Source of the DNA: Baylisascaris procyonis
Lineage: Eukaryota > Nematoda > Chromadorea > Rhabditida > Ascarididae
DNA: 64,000 nt
NCBI GenBank assembly: GCA_037389465.1
Contig: JAZARR010000200.1
Coordinates: forward strand, 1-64,000
Direction: 5' to 3'
The notes under the pieces were generated by a model. The model worked only from the letters and a program-made list of their open reading frames with translations. It did not search any database and was not told the origin of the DNA. A program made the position numbers and the translations under genes. This document shows, piece after piece, positions 1-12,700 of this stretch; position 1 is the stretch's first letter, and the number at the start of each line of letters is the position of its first letter.

Positions 1-758
1 GCTGCCGTTTAATCTTGAGATATAGAATGAATGATGAAAAAATAGGAGAAATGCGAAAATTAGAGCAAAAAATCGAAATATTTCTGATGTGTTTAGTTCT
101 TATCTTTTAAGTTTCTCATTTCTTGTCGTAGGCAGCAATATTTCTCGATATTTTCTATCTTTTTCATTGCGCTTCTTATTCTTTTATACCTGTTCTTTCT
201 TTTTTTTTTTTAAATCTTCTATTAATATCTTCCGATAATAAAGGTCCACAGATATGATGAACTCTCATTCCAAATCTTTTAGGAATAGAATTTGAAAAAA
301 TAATGAAAATTTTTCAAACATGTGTTTCCCTAGAGAAGAATAACAGGTTTTATTAATTATTTTCGCAAAAAATACGTAAAAAGTTTCGATTCCGCAATAA
401 AAAGCCTAGTTTTCATAGATGCTCATAATTTTTTATCCCTCAAAAGGGCGTATAACGGTGACTTTTCGAATGTCATAAAATTTTTGCAACGACCAATAAA
501 ATAGGCAGTAGGATGGAGGAGAGCTCCATGTATAACGATTAGAACTGAATGTGGAACAGCAGCGGAAGAACTTGCCGAGATCTTCCTCCCCTCCTCCCCC
601 TCTTTCCCTCTATTTGCTCGTTGTTTTATCCTTCATGTATTTTGTTTGTTACTCATCTCTTCTTTCACTGAAGTCTAAGAGCATCTCTTTTCATTGTCTA
701 AGAGCGAAGGAAACACTCTAGAAGGAAAGATATACTGAAAACGATCGTTGCAGGTAAA
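1..758. other. AT-rich 5' flank of the P-glycoprotein gene
   Basis: I found no convincing coding exon here. The stretch is AT-rich, with a C/T-rich patch around 585-610. An in-frame TAA at 699-701 lies upstream of the chosen P-glycoprotein ATG with no other in-frame ATG between them. The promoter must lie in or beyond this stretch, but I see no element I can name with confidence. Confidence 0.6.
744..753 (+). promoter_or_regulatory. possible trans-splice acceptor before the P-glycoprotein ATG
   Basis: The bases ending in TTGCAG at 753 resemble a 3' splice acceptor and lie 5 bases before the ATG at 759. Nematode mRNAs are often trans-spliced to a spliced leader just upstream of the start codon, so this could be the acceptor. 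It could equally be a cis acceptor for an unseen 5' UTR exon. The pyrimidine tract is weak. Confidence 0.3.
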
Positions 759-3700
759 ATGAACGACGACAATAAGTCAAAATGCAAGACAACCGATGTT
801 GAGGGCGAAGACAATGGAGAATATGAACAGAGTGCATTCGATAAAATTATAAATACACTTCTTTGCAGGTAAATCGAAAACAAAGCCGAAATAATTTATG
901 AAAAAAAAACTTTGTAAAATGTATAAACAGAATCTTTTTGCCTTTTGGAAGAGATCAGTTATCGTTGTTTACAATAAAGTTGCCATATTTCTTGATATAA
1001 TGAATGAGAGCATCACAGCTAATTGAATATTTAAATTTTCAGGGGCGACTATGCTGGACAAAAACTTGAAGCAAGACCTGTATCGTTTTTTCAATTGGTG
1101 AGTTCCTTATTAATTCCGTTCAACAAAAAAAAAAAAAAAATTCGAGCATAAGTCTTGATGAATTAATAAAGAATATGTAGATGGACAAGATCAAAATTTT
1201 CATTTGAATATTTGCGTAACAATGGAGAATTCTTCACTTCAGACGAGCGAACGAAAGTTTCGTATGTGACTACGACATTATTTCGATTATTTTTTATGAT
1301 ATTATGGAATTATGGAACAAAAACAGGTCGAAAAGGATTCCGGAGAATATGATATGATATGTGCTTTTGTACTTAAATGAGGCACTGGCAGACATTTTCC
1401 TTAATGTTGAAAAACAAACGGAAACTTTTAACCATCACAGATACGACATCTTCTAGGCAATTAACTTAGAAAAGGCTTTTTTCGGGAGTATGGAAAGGGG
1501 GAAGGAGGGGTATTTTTGTCATCTCTGATCTATGGACAAAATCTTGGGGAATGCTCTTCAGCGCTGACATGGGGAGGAGGAATGAGGGTGAAGGGGAAGA
1601 CCTCTGATTCCCTTCCGAAGTTGGTCATGGATACGCTCCCGTTGTCATCAAATTTCTCAACTGAGGTTTTCGAGAGTGCAGATGCCAATATTGGTGTTTT
1701 CGAAAATACTGTGATCTTTTGCGCAATTGGTGGTCCTCTTATCTCTCTCTTATGACATCAGAGACGATCGTTCAAAGTATGCTTTTATCTACGCGAAACT
1801 GCCTTATAAAAATTACCAATACTGTGCTCTGCTTTCCTAATTTATTGTTTTGTCGTGAAAAGCCACAATTTCCACTAGAGTGTCTAGGTGTATGGAAAGC
1901 AATGTTTAGGTATGTAAACAGCAACATGGACAGCTTAATGTGGGGTGAAGAGGGAAATGAGGTCATAAGTCTTGCAAAAATCCGCGACCAGAAGTCTCGA
2001 AATTTCCGTTCGCCATCTTCCACATTGGAGATTTCACGAGGATTATTTGGTTCAATATGAGACCAATAATAGTAGTTTGTTTGTGGACGAAGATAATTTG
2101 ACGTGGTAGGGATAATAACAGTGTGTTAATTTTATTATTAATACCGATACTAATTACTGCAATCCTTTTAGTACTGCCCGGAAAGTGTTTTGCACTATTG
2201 CCTATGCTGTTTGTTACTATATATAGTTCAATACTGTTGTTTAGTAATGTCAGCATCACTGCTTGATGCTATTCACCGTCATCGCTACTTAGTGTCAGTT
2301 TATAGTGCCATTACCGGCAAATACCGGCTAGTGCCGATTATTGGTACCATTTCCGGTTAGAACTTGAATTATTTAATATAGCAAGCAGTATCATCTGTTG
2401 TTACGTGTGATATTTATTAGCAGTGCTACTACTTGTTCTATTCAATAACCTATGTTGCAATAATAGTAATCACTTATTGCTATAAGCATGAATGACCACC
2501 ACTGGCGCCGTTTACTATCAGTACTTTCATTACGGGTACCATCGGCTACTAGATCTGGCATTATGCCTACTGCTTCTAATACTAAATGCTATCACTAAAA
2601 ATAATGCTTGTCACAGCTGCTATTCTTAGCACTACAAGCACGCTATCTCTTTTATTATTATTGCTTTGGTGGAATTATTTTTTGCTGAACGTTAAAAGGT
2701 TATGTCAGTAAGTAACGCCAACCCCGAGAGACCTCTAGTAAGCAGATTCCCCACTATTTTTGCAAGGCTTTGGAGAAGGGAAGATGAAGTTCGTCAGGAT
2801 GGCCTGATGACGCTAGGGATCCCGGCAGAAGTTGGGGAGAAGCAGTTTTTGCGATGTTAGAGACGTTGTGCCTTGCAGTTTTTTTCAGTTCCCGTACAGC
2901 GCTAGGTTCCAACACCTCATGATTACGCTGATAAGCACTGTGAATCTCATGTCTCTTCAGACAGGCAGTTCCAATGATCGGAGACAACTCTGCACAACGT
3001 TGCTAATAGTGACCGTTGGAGAGCGTAGCCTGCATTAGCAAAAGGTGTGATACCAGTGAACATGAGCGCACATTTCAGGGATCAACCTGCTGTCTCTCTC
3101 CCCTATCCCCTCCCCCCTATCCTCCTCCCCCTCCTTCCTATTTCTTTGTCCTTACTCCCTTACCCTCCCTAATCCTCCCCTTTTCCACATCCAGCTAGCC
3201 TAGAATCAAATAAAACAATAACCAATTGCAGTTTCGCTTTGCAACATTTTCGGATAAAATTCTCGTGGCTATTGGAATAGCTCTTGCAATTATATGTGGT
3301 ATTGGACAGCCGATGGTTGTATTAATTGCTGGCCGACTCACAAATATTCTTCTCGTAACAAAAGATGTTAGTTCTGAAATACTTCGTACTCAAATACTCA
3401 AGATTCAGATATTCAGTACTCAAATATGCAGTGCTGACACTGCTCTTATGCTGCTTATAATTTTGTATATGCAGTTAGCTCTTGTCGTTTGCTCTTTTTC
3501 TGCTATTTTATCTTCCAAAAAAGGAAAAGAATTGCAGCTTAGATTGTTGGAAATTTTTTATGTTTTTTTTCGTAGGCATTATGTCGAACTTTTTTACATC
3601 GAAAATTCTGTAAAGTATTTTTCAGCACATTTAATTCCAAATTTCACAAATTATTTTATATATTACTTTCTATTCACTTCTTTTAAGTTCTCTAATAATC

Positions 3701-6700
3701 TACTAAGAAAACTTAGAGTGGAGTTGGGTAACTATTAAGTAGTGACCAATTCTTCGATCAAAATCTTCAAAACAAACCAAAATAAGCAATCACTAATTTC
3801 TGTCTTAAGTGAAGCTACTTCATAAAAATAGTGTAAAATGTATGCGCACTATTATAAAGATATTATTCTAATTACTGATGGGTTCTTAAGATCGTTGACA
3901 TATTTTCTTTCACCACTTCAACTTTTATCTATATGATCAGGCAACTAACTATTCATGTTTTGTTGTTTTGCTTCAGCTATTTCATCATTGAACTTATATA
4001 CTCTCCATCGTATTAGCATTGAGAGTTTAGAGTTTTCGTTCTTTCAGTTGCATATATTCGTTCGTCTTAAATGTGGTGCTAAGCAGGCTGCATCGAAATA
4101 TGAAAAGCTTTGAAATATGCATAACAATTATACATAATTGCCATTTATATATGCAACTACTTTAATCTATTGTTATGAGTTTACTACAGAGTAGGTTTGG
4201 ATCAAACACGGTTGGTCCCGATTGTGGTTGCAGTCCCGGCCCCGATTGTGGCTGCAACACCGGTTCCGATTGTGGTTGCAGTCCCGGTCCCGATTGTGGT
4301 TGCAGTCCCGGTCCCGATTGTGGTTGTAGCTCCGGTCCCGATTGAGGATGCAGTCCCGGTCCCAATTGTGCTTGCAGCCCCGGTCCTGATTGTGGTTGCA
4401 GTCCCAGTCCCGATTGTGGTTGCAGCTCCGGCCCCGATTGTGGTTGCAGCCCGGTCCCGATTGTGGTTGCAGCTCCGGTCCCGATTGTGGTTGCAATCCC
4501 GGTCCCGATTGTGGTTGTAGCCTCGGTCCCGATTGAAGATGCAGTCCCGGTCCCAATTGTGGTTGCAACCCCGGTTCCGATTGTGGTTGTAGCCCCGGTC
4601 CCGATTGAGGATGCAATCCCGGTCCCAATTGTGCTTGCAGCCCCGGTCCTGATTGTGGTTGCAGTCCCAGTCCCGATTGTGGTTGCAGCCCCGGTCCCGA
4701 TTGTGGTTGCAATCCCGGTCCCGATTGTGGTTGTAGCCTCGGTCCCGATTGAAGATGCAGTCCCGGTCCCGATTGTGGTTGCAGCTCCGATCCCGATTGT
4801 GGTTGCAATCCCGGTCCCGATTGTGGTTGCAGCCCGGTCCAGATCGTGGTTGCGATCTTGGACTTGTTTGATCAAGATTCTTGTAGAGTCTGTTACTCTG
4901 CTAATAAACAAGAGGCATATGAGAAAAAATTTTATGATATGTGTTCCTTAATACTTTTCTTGCAAATTTTCATAATGGCTAAAATATTTCAGTTTTATAA
5001 TAACGAAACATTTTGGCATGAAGCATATTTCAATGTCTATATTTATGCTGCTGTTGGCGTTACGATGGTTATAATAACAATTACGCAGGTAAAAATAGAG
5101 AATTGAAAGTTTTCCCCAGAATTTTTCCTTCATATGTTGACTTTTCATCCACAATGAACGATTTCATTTTACATCACTTTTATTGAGATTTTTTTGTGAA
5201 TAGATGAATTCGTTGATAGAAAAATTTTCCAATTATTACGTCAAGAAGAGTGTAAAAGTATTGGAAGAAATTGAATTAGTAGATCTATTAAATATATCAC
5301 ATAGTTAAATGTAATTTCTTGCGGCTACATCATTATCTATCGTTGTTGATGTTTTAGCTTCATTAATACATTCATATTTTTATTATTTTCGTATTCTATT
5401 ATTTTAAATTTATTGTTCATTCCAGCGTCCCGAAGTGGAAAAAAGATAAAACTTAGGTGAATACATTTCTCTATGTTATTTCGCACTGTCGCATAGTATA
5501 TCCCGAGCATGTGATGGGTTATTATAAAGTATTTTATAAGTTTTGAATAATTAAAGCAGGTGACGTGCGGCTCCCTCCTTTTGTTTCCTTCCTTGTTCCT
5601 CCTTCTCCAACCGTCCATCTGTCTTCTCCCCTGTCTTTCATCTGGTTATGACAGGCTCTATTGTTTTTGTTGTTGAAACTCATGGAATTCAACCAGGAAT
5701 AAGAAATGAATTTGCAGTATTTATGCTTCAAGAATGCATCGTTGAATATCGCCCGCAATGTGCGCAGTGAATATATGAGGTCACTATTGCGTCAGGATGC
5801 CGGGTGGTTCGACTCACAAAAATCTGGAACAATTACTTCACAACTAAATGAGTAAGTTCACTTGAAATTATGTAGTTATATATGGCAGTTAAATGCAAAA
5901 TTAATAATGCTCTAGTTTTATAGAGACGCTTTTGTCCGATAAGATTTCCCACGTAAATTTCCGACTCCTCATTCCGGCACTCTTCCGGCAAGTTCTTTCT
6001 GCTTTTTCAATGGGCGTTTCGCTCGAATTGCGTCTCCCGGAACCAAGAGTATTTTTTATCATAGTCCCTTTCTCTTGCTCTCTTTCCCTCCTGCCCCTCT
6101 TTCCTACCGATCGAAAATCTCCTCCCCTTAGTATTTTACCACAAAGTAGGATGTTCTTTGCTGAAATATTATATCATTGAACGTATAGTAGTGATAAGTC
6201 ATCAACGCAAAGATATGCTTTTATCAGTGACTTCTATAAAAAATTCTGATATGCGACATAGGGATGCTTTGCAGGAATATCGACAAAATTAAAGATGGAG
6301 TTGGTGATAAGGTCGGTTTGATCCTACGAGGTGCAACCATGTTCGTTACATGTATCGTCATTGGATTTATCTATGAATGGCGAATTACCTTGGTCATGAT
6401 TGGAATGGGGCCTGCATCGGCAGCACTTATGTCCTCGATGGCTAGAGTATTTTTACGAAATATCAGTTTTTATTATTTTTAAAATGGCACCTTTTAACGA
6501 AATATCGGAAAACAGTTTTTACGAAATATCAATAAATCGGAAATCAGTTTTTACGAAATATCAATACTTAAAATTGTACCTTTCAGGCGGATTTTCTCTG
6601 ATCTGAGAAAAGATGTAGTGATTTCTAAAGTTTAGTATGAAGTTTTTAATACTTGAAAACTTTATAGCGCATTTGGATAAGCTGTAAATGCTACTGGAAT

Positions 6701-9700
6701 CATTATTATGAGTTTTTGGATATAGTGATATGCTGGTTGAAAATTGTCTAGCAATTGTAGCAGCGCCAGATTTTTTGAATGTTTCTTGTTCTGTAGTAGC
6801 ATTTATTAATCGCGATTTTCATGTCTCATTCATAAACTATAACTCTTGACCAAATCAAAACTAAGATTGAGGGAGTTTGAGATATAAAAAATTTGAATGT
6901 TTTTCCCATTTATCAGCGAGATATATAGATCGTAAATTTTAGGGGGAACCGCTTATAATTTTTTCTAAATCGGGAAAGTGCGGGAAGGAGTGAGGATGGC
7001 ATCGTAACTGCTAAAAAATTCGCTATCCTTAGTACACTTGTAGAGGATAATTTCCATTACCCTTGAGATGTGGGAGAAGATGGGAGGTAGAAGTAAGATT
7101 TAAGATCGAGGGGGAGGGGAGAGAATGGAGGGGGAGTGTATCTGAGGATCTCCTTCTCTGCTTTACCAAATAACTCTAGGAATATTTTTGATGATCTTTT
7201 CCAAGCTTATCTCTTTGCCACATCTTATTTTCGGTTATACTGATGTGGTTATGGGAACTTGACGGATTTTCATAATTTAAAATCATGTTTTTCAAATGTT
7301 CATTACTGCGTAGTGTTCAGAGATACGCAAAATTGCAGTTGGTTGATCGTGCATCTGTGAAACAATTAAAAGCAGCAGGTCGTGCGGGTGCCATCATTGA
7401 GGAATCGATAATGAACCTCAAAACTGTGGCTGCTTGTAATGGTCAAGAAACGATGATCGATCGATATTCGAAAGCTTTAGCTCAAGGCAGAAAATATGCA
7501 TTACAAATTTACTCATTTGCTGGTCTATTCGATGGTCTATTCTTTCTTGTTATGTATATATTTTTTGCTGCTGGATTCTAGTAAGTTCTTTTATTTCAAA
7601 GATGCATTCATTTCGCTCGTGTTTTTGAAGCATTCAGAAAAACATCTTTTACTGTTCTCAGTTATATGTTACGATTTCGAAACTTCCGAAACCAATATTT
7701 TGTTTATTTCTCCATATGACTTGTATGCTCTCTCTCAACCTTTCTTCCATTGCTTTCAAAGATTTATGATTTTATAATGACATATCTAAGGTTTCAAATT
7801 TATTCCCATTGAGCATTTTCGTTATTAATTAACGTTCTTCAACAACGTCTATTGATCAATTGCCTTCGATCTATTTTGATATGTACTTCATGCAAAAAAA
7901 TTTTTTAGCTATGGTGCATATCTATATAAGGGTCATGTGATGTTGGATCCGGGCACAGTATTTGTAGTAGCGAATGCGATTCTCTTTGGTTCTTATTATT
8001 TGGGCGTACTCAGTCCACATTTGATGGCGATGGTGAGTGCACGAGTCGCGGCAGCCGTTATCTATCGGACCATCGATAGGGTATGTGAAGTACCACAATG
8101 ATGCTTGGAATTAGTGTAGCTAAGCCACGAAGAAGCTCGCTTTTTGTCAATAATTTTTTTCTCCACTCTTTATCATAGAAATGGTAAAGAACTTGTTTAT
8201 ATCATAAACATACTGCAGTGTGTATTGATATGTATACTATACTCTATCTATACCATATACTAGGGAAAGGGAAGTTGATCCTTGCGAATGTAGTACAGAA
8301 AATTTATGTACTTTCCTAAAATGCATTCCACTTTGAGGATGATTTAGATCAATTATCTGTTTGAAGTACATAAAATCTCGAGTAATTGATGTAAGAGTTC
8401 CAATTTTTTATTATTTTATATGTTCGTGATGAATCAAGGTGCCGTCTACGCAGTCATCTCTTGTAGGTATCACCGATTGACAGTACATCACTGGAAGGAA
8501 TAAAATTATCGAATGTGATCGGTGCTGTTGAATTTAAGAATGTGCATTTTTCATATCCAACTAGACCTAATAGCGCAATTCTTAATGGTCTTTCGTGGCG
8601 TGCTGATCCAGGTGATACAATCGCACTTGTGGGTCATAGTGGATGTGGCAAAAGTACTTCGGTTTGTTTCTAATTGATTATTTTAGTTTTCTATAATTCG
8701 ATGATATTGTTTATCGAATTTTTCATTTCTCACAATTACTACTGATTAAGTATTCTATCAATGATAGGTAGGGGTTTTTTAATGTTACCATAGACAGATG
8801 GGACTAAAAGTGTTCATAGTTCATAGCAGAGCCATATTTTTGCCTGCATAATGAACAGTTAGATAATCTAGAGAAATATCGAAGATACTTCATCTTACTT
8901 TAATTAACACATTACGTTTAATTGTTTCAGGATACAATTTGCTTTGCTTTATAATTGCGTACCTTTACTTTCTGCCTATCCTTTAAGAAATTTAACACGT
9001 TCGGAGGCCTACAGTTTTCCAACACGAAAGGGAGATGTTTGATATTGTATAGCATGCGGCAATATTGTTAACTATTTGCCAATAGTAGCACTTCAGATTG
9101 GCCTTATAACACGTCTATACGAATGCACATCTGGTGCTGTATATATCGATGGTGTGGACGTGAGAAAATTCAACATTGGCTGGTTGAGAAATATTGTCGG
9201 TGTTGTGCAACAGGTTTTTTTAATTTTTTAATTAATTTATTTATGTCAATTTCAGTTGGTTTTTAACTTCATTTAAGTTCGTATAATAGGCTCTACATAT
9301 TAGTTCAAATGGCGCAGCGATAATGCTTCTTTCTTTTTGTTCGCGATGAAAAAAGGGCTTCACTAACCAGTCTGTACCCTCCCTCCCCCCCCCCCACTCT
9401 CGGCACCAGTACTCGATGTTTGCAGATAATTAAGTTCATTGCTTAGGACATGTTTAAAGATTAAAAATGGCCCCTTATCCTCCTCCTTTCCTTTAACCCC
9501 TTCCCTGATAACCAGTAGCCTATCCTTGAAATGCCCGGTTCATTCGAAAAAGATATACTCGTGAATAGGCAATTTCAGGAACCGCTTCTATTCAACGGCA
9601 CAGTAAACGAAAATGTTCGCCTCGGGAATCCAGATTTGACAGATGCAGAAATTGTCGATGTCTGTAAAACGGCAAACGCTCATAATTTCATTGAGAAATT

Positions 9701-12700
9701 GAATAGGGTTTGTTTGTTTTTTACTGAGTCTATTTCTTGTGCACCATTCTTCCCTTCCGCATCTCTCTTATTTCGTACAGTGCTTCTAATATTTCCTTCT
9801 TTTTTCAAATATTCCGATTCTCTAAATATATGTAGCATTACTTCTTCACAGTCATATCCCGTTTAGATAATTTAAATGCATAAGGTGGGTTATAGTTTAT
9901 GAATAATTTGCACCTATATACTTAAGCAAGCTTATAGTTCGCCACAAATATTTCAAGAACTAAAGGCTATAAATCAAAAATTAGATCGGCGAATGAAGAA
10001 TTCCTTGGGGATATTATATTATGATATATTGCTTACGACATGAATTTAGTGGACTGATATGCATGAAAACAAGAACTTACACAAAGATCGTATATAAAAG
10101 TTGTTGTTTTTCCTCTTTTAGAGGCTCTTTGGTTTATCCGCAATTTTTTCGCATTCATATATAGCGGAAGCGGGTAATGAAGAAAAGTTTTGACAGATGG
10201 CGAAATCTGGTGCACTAGCATAGCATTTGGACGGAAACGTCATCCATAGCTTACGCTAATATCAAGTCCTGTCACATTCTAGTACTGAGTTCCGATCAAC
10301 GACAGCCCATATGGTAGTGCACCTTTCCAATGGGTCAAATTTTGTTAACCAGCCAGCTGGTTACTAAGTAGTCTGAACTGGATGGATCATTAAAGAAAGT
10401 TTCAATGATTGGACTGAAATATACTTGTTTTGCTTCTTAGCTAGCAGTTTGCTCGAGCCATCCAATGTTACTGTTGATTTAATAGCTCCCGGAAAGGATG
10501 TTGAATCTCGTATTATACTGATTCAGGGTTATGAAACGTTGATCGGCGCTGGTGGTATACAGCTGTCGGGTGGTCAAAAGCAGAGAATTGCAATAGCACG
10601 TGCAATCGCAAGGAATCCGAAGATTTTATTGCTTGATGAAGCGACTAGTGCACTGGATGCCGAGAGTGAAATTGTCGTTCAGAATGCTCTCAGAAAGGTT
10701 AATCAAAACTTATTGCTAGAAAATCACAAAGGAGTGGCGGAGATAAGAGAAAGCAGCAGAATTACCAGAGCTTTAGTCATTTACCCAGCTGGAGTAACTA
10801 ATAATCAAAAAGACGCCTCATAACTTGATCAGTTCTTTTGACCACACCTTCATAACTTGTTTTCAATATTCCCTCATAACTTGTTTTGAAGATTTTGAAG
10901 TCTTTGGCTTCTCGTCAAAACTTTTCTCGACTAACTTTTCATCCGATAACCAAATAAGGAGGCCATACAAGAATACAGTATTGTAAAAGGGGTCCGCAAA
11001 CAGTATTTCAAAATGGGTCTTTACACAATTTTTCAAATTGGGTCGGCAGTAGATATTGAAGACCTTTCGGTAGCGCTCCGTACACCCATGGTACAAAACG
11101 TCAAGAACACAGCTCACATGGAGTGTTTTTGGTGATTTTGAATTAAACCTTTACGGTTGAGAGGATATAAATAGAAAATTGTCATCATTGTTTAGGCTTC
11201 GATGGGGCGTACAACGATTGTGATAGCACATCGTCTGTCGACACTGAGAGATGCCAATCAGATCATCGTTTTCGATCATGGCAAAGTTGCAGAGATCGGT
11301 ATGCTTACAAATGCAATGCTAATTTTTCTTGACCGATATTAATGCTTGGTTAGAATTCTACCAGCATCCCTCGATATTGTCTGTCAGTTACCCAAGCTGG
11401 AGTGGTTGGAGTGCAATAAATCGGTGGCCAACACTTACAGTTTTGATCCAAAAGCTATCTGAAGCCAAGCCGGAGCTGCTGGCTGGGAGTTTAATCCGAA
11501 AATTGTCGCTCTAATGGCGTCAACATTAACTTTACTGTCTTAGCGGTTGATTCATTCCTCTGCCGTTCGCTTGCTTTTCAAGAATATTTCTATTGTTTCT
11601 CGAAAGAAAACAAGTGACTTTAATTAATGATGACGGTCGCGGAGAAATTGGCTGGTGTTTTTGGACTATGGGAAGCCTAAATCTTAAGGTCTACTATGCG
11701 ATCTAATTATCTTTGAATTGAATTGAATTGAACTAAAAATTACTCCTACAGAGTGCTATTCTAAATGAACTAATATTCGCATTCATCTTAAAGCTTGTCA
11801 TCTTTCAATAACTGCTTGGAGAGTATTTTCGTTCACCTAACTTCCCAGATTGACTTCAATAAGATTTTATATTTTGATATGAGTGGATAAATTTGTAAAG
11901 GAAAATTTGTAAATCACAATTACTTGGTGCTTTCAACCTGTTTGAATTTTATCTGACTGAAATTATATGTATTGCTGTTTATTATTTGTATCAAAAAACG
12001 TTAGGGGATTAAAAAAGATGAGAGAGTAGGGGTATTGTCACCCGTACTATTTTTTTATTACAAAAATGAGGTTTATGACGCAGTAAAATTGCATGATGTT
12101 TTTTCTGTCGTTTCATAGGATTAATATATTGATATAATCGACTCTTTTACAAATACAGGCACTCATAAAGAGCTAGCGGAAAAGGAAGGCGGCATATACG
12201 CGGCTCTTGTACAGTCACAGAAATTCAAAGAGGAGGAAGAAGCAGGCAAAAAGGGATCTGCTTATGCAACCGAAGTCGACGAAACAATCGCTTCTTTCGA
12301 AAGAGCCACGTACGCTCATTCATTTTTTTGGCACCAATAAGTTTACATATGTTCACGGAAGTGCAAATTTGTAAATCTTTTACCTGCAAGGTGCGATCGA
12401 AAATGGAGTGTTTAGATTAGTATTTGTGCAGGTGGCCGATTTTGTGGGACATTAAATTTTGGTCAGCCAGCTGAATGTGGATTTTTTAGTTACCGATCTG
12501 CGTAAGCTGCCATTTTTGCGAAAAAATGTGTGACCAGTCACTATATCGCCATTGCTTGACTGTTTTTATAGTTCTTCGATTTAATCACCGGAAATTTCAG
12601 AAAGCACGCATCCCAACGTCTTCTTTACTACGTCTTCCCACTATCATATGCAAGTAACCTTTCCACATATCTTGATAAGAAGGTCCATAAAGTATTCCTT

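Noticed and set aside
3355..3738. Extension of P-glycoprotein exon 3 to the stop at 3736-3738
   Set aside because: The extra residues do not resemble the family and end in a stop. The GTAAC donor after 3354 joins in phase to exon 4, which restores the expected membrane segment.
4162..4951. Open frames of 100-249 codons across the minisatellite on both strands
   Set aside because: They follow from a 24-bp period without stops. The array lies in an intron of the P-glycoprotein gene, whose exons on both sides join in phase without it.
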